Origin: Halichondria panicea
Taxonomy: Eukaryota > Porifera > Demospongiae > Suberitida > Halichondriidae
Length of the DNA: 64,000 nt
Assembly (NCBI RefSeq): GCF_963675165.1
Contig: NC_087391.1
Coordinates: 1,197,001 to 1,261,000 of the forward strand
Direction of reading: 5' to 3'
The number at the start of each line of letters is the position of its first letter. Positions within the stretch are counted from its first letter, which is position 1. Of the stretch, positions 63,828-64,000 are shown piece after piece. Under the pieces are notes generated by a model that had not been told where the DNA came from, did not search any database, and saw only the letters and a list, made by a program, of their open reading frames with translations. The position numbers and the translations under genes are program-made.

Positions 63828-64000
63828 GTGAGTGCTATACAATACTATAGCCTACACAAAGTGTACTTATGTAACCGTCTGAATTAAAGCACCACTTTGT
63901 GAGACGGTATAAACAACAAATGAAGTCATGTTACTATAAGGGTGAACTGTCAAGTGGTGCTTATATTTGAATGAAGCTATAATTCAGACATTTACGATAT

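Overview
The window is animal nuclear DNA, most likely from a demosponge resembling Amphimedon. The clues are intron-rich genes with mostly short GT-AG introns, single-exon class-A-like GPCRs in a tandem array, two animal-type genes (a cullin-9/PARC orthologue and a Notch-ligand-like DSL protein), and many small foldback transposons. The species was not confirmed by any search. All names rest on motifs read by eye.

Region 1 (1-20.6 kb) is a one-orientation array of at least eleven copies of one single-exon 7TM receptor gene. Three copies are complete (4144-5136, 13190-14188, 15036-16043) and one is cut by the window edge but open (1-821). The others carry stops, frameshifts or deletions. The array grew by duplication of multi-gene blocks, and small transposons present in one block but absent from its twin give relative dates. 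The array ends against a kaptin (KPTN) gene whose last two thirds are missing.

Region 2 (20.7-31.6 kb) is ordinary gene space. KPTN (minus) and SEC23 (plus, 19 exons, about 773 aa) are divergent about 360 bp apart. SEC23 and a five-exon deoxynucleoside kinase (minus, 274 aa) are convergent.

Region 3 (31.6-39.8 kb) is transposon-rich. A TA-flanked element has had its right terminal repeat interrupted twice by younger elements, each flanked by a 9-bp target duplication. There are also a LINE reverse-transcriptase fragment, a minisatellite and unidentified degenerate coding remnants.

Region 4 (39.9-60.8 kb, minus) is a CUL9/PARC gene. I could phase 32 exons (about 2,205 codons) covering an N-terminal helical region, a DOC/APC10 domain, a cullin body, a neddylation-type winged helix, a RING-IBR-RING module, an Ariadne-like region and an acidic tail. 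Its introns hold a tRNA-Asn gene, many foldback elements, and a separate 7TM gene inside a repeat-bounded segment.

Region 5 (62.2 kb to the edge, plus) is the 5' part of a secreted or membrane Delta-like protein: signal peptide, MNNL-like domain, DSL domain, then about 18 CxxC modules.

The most unusual signal is that three tandem arrays sit exactly on exon boundaries. SEC23 has an array of 5' splice donors (15-bp unit, in frame) and an array of 3' splice acceptors (28-bp unit). CUL9 has an array of acceptors plus exon start (about 80-bp unit). In addition, at least four introns end in (CA)n microsatellites that run into the acceptor AG.
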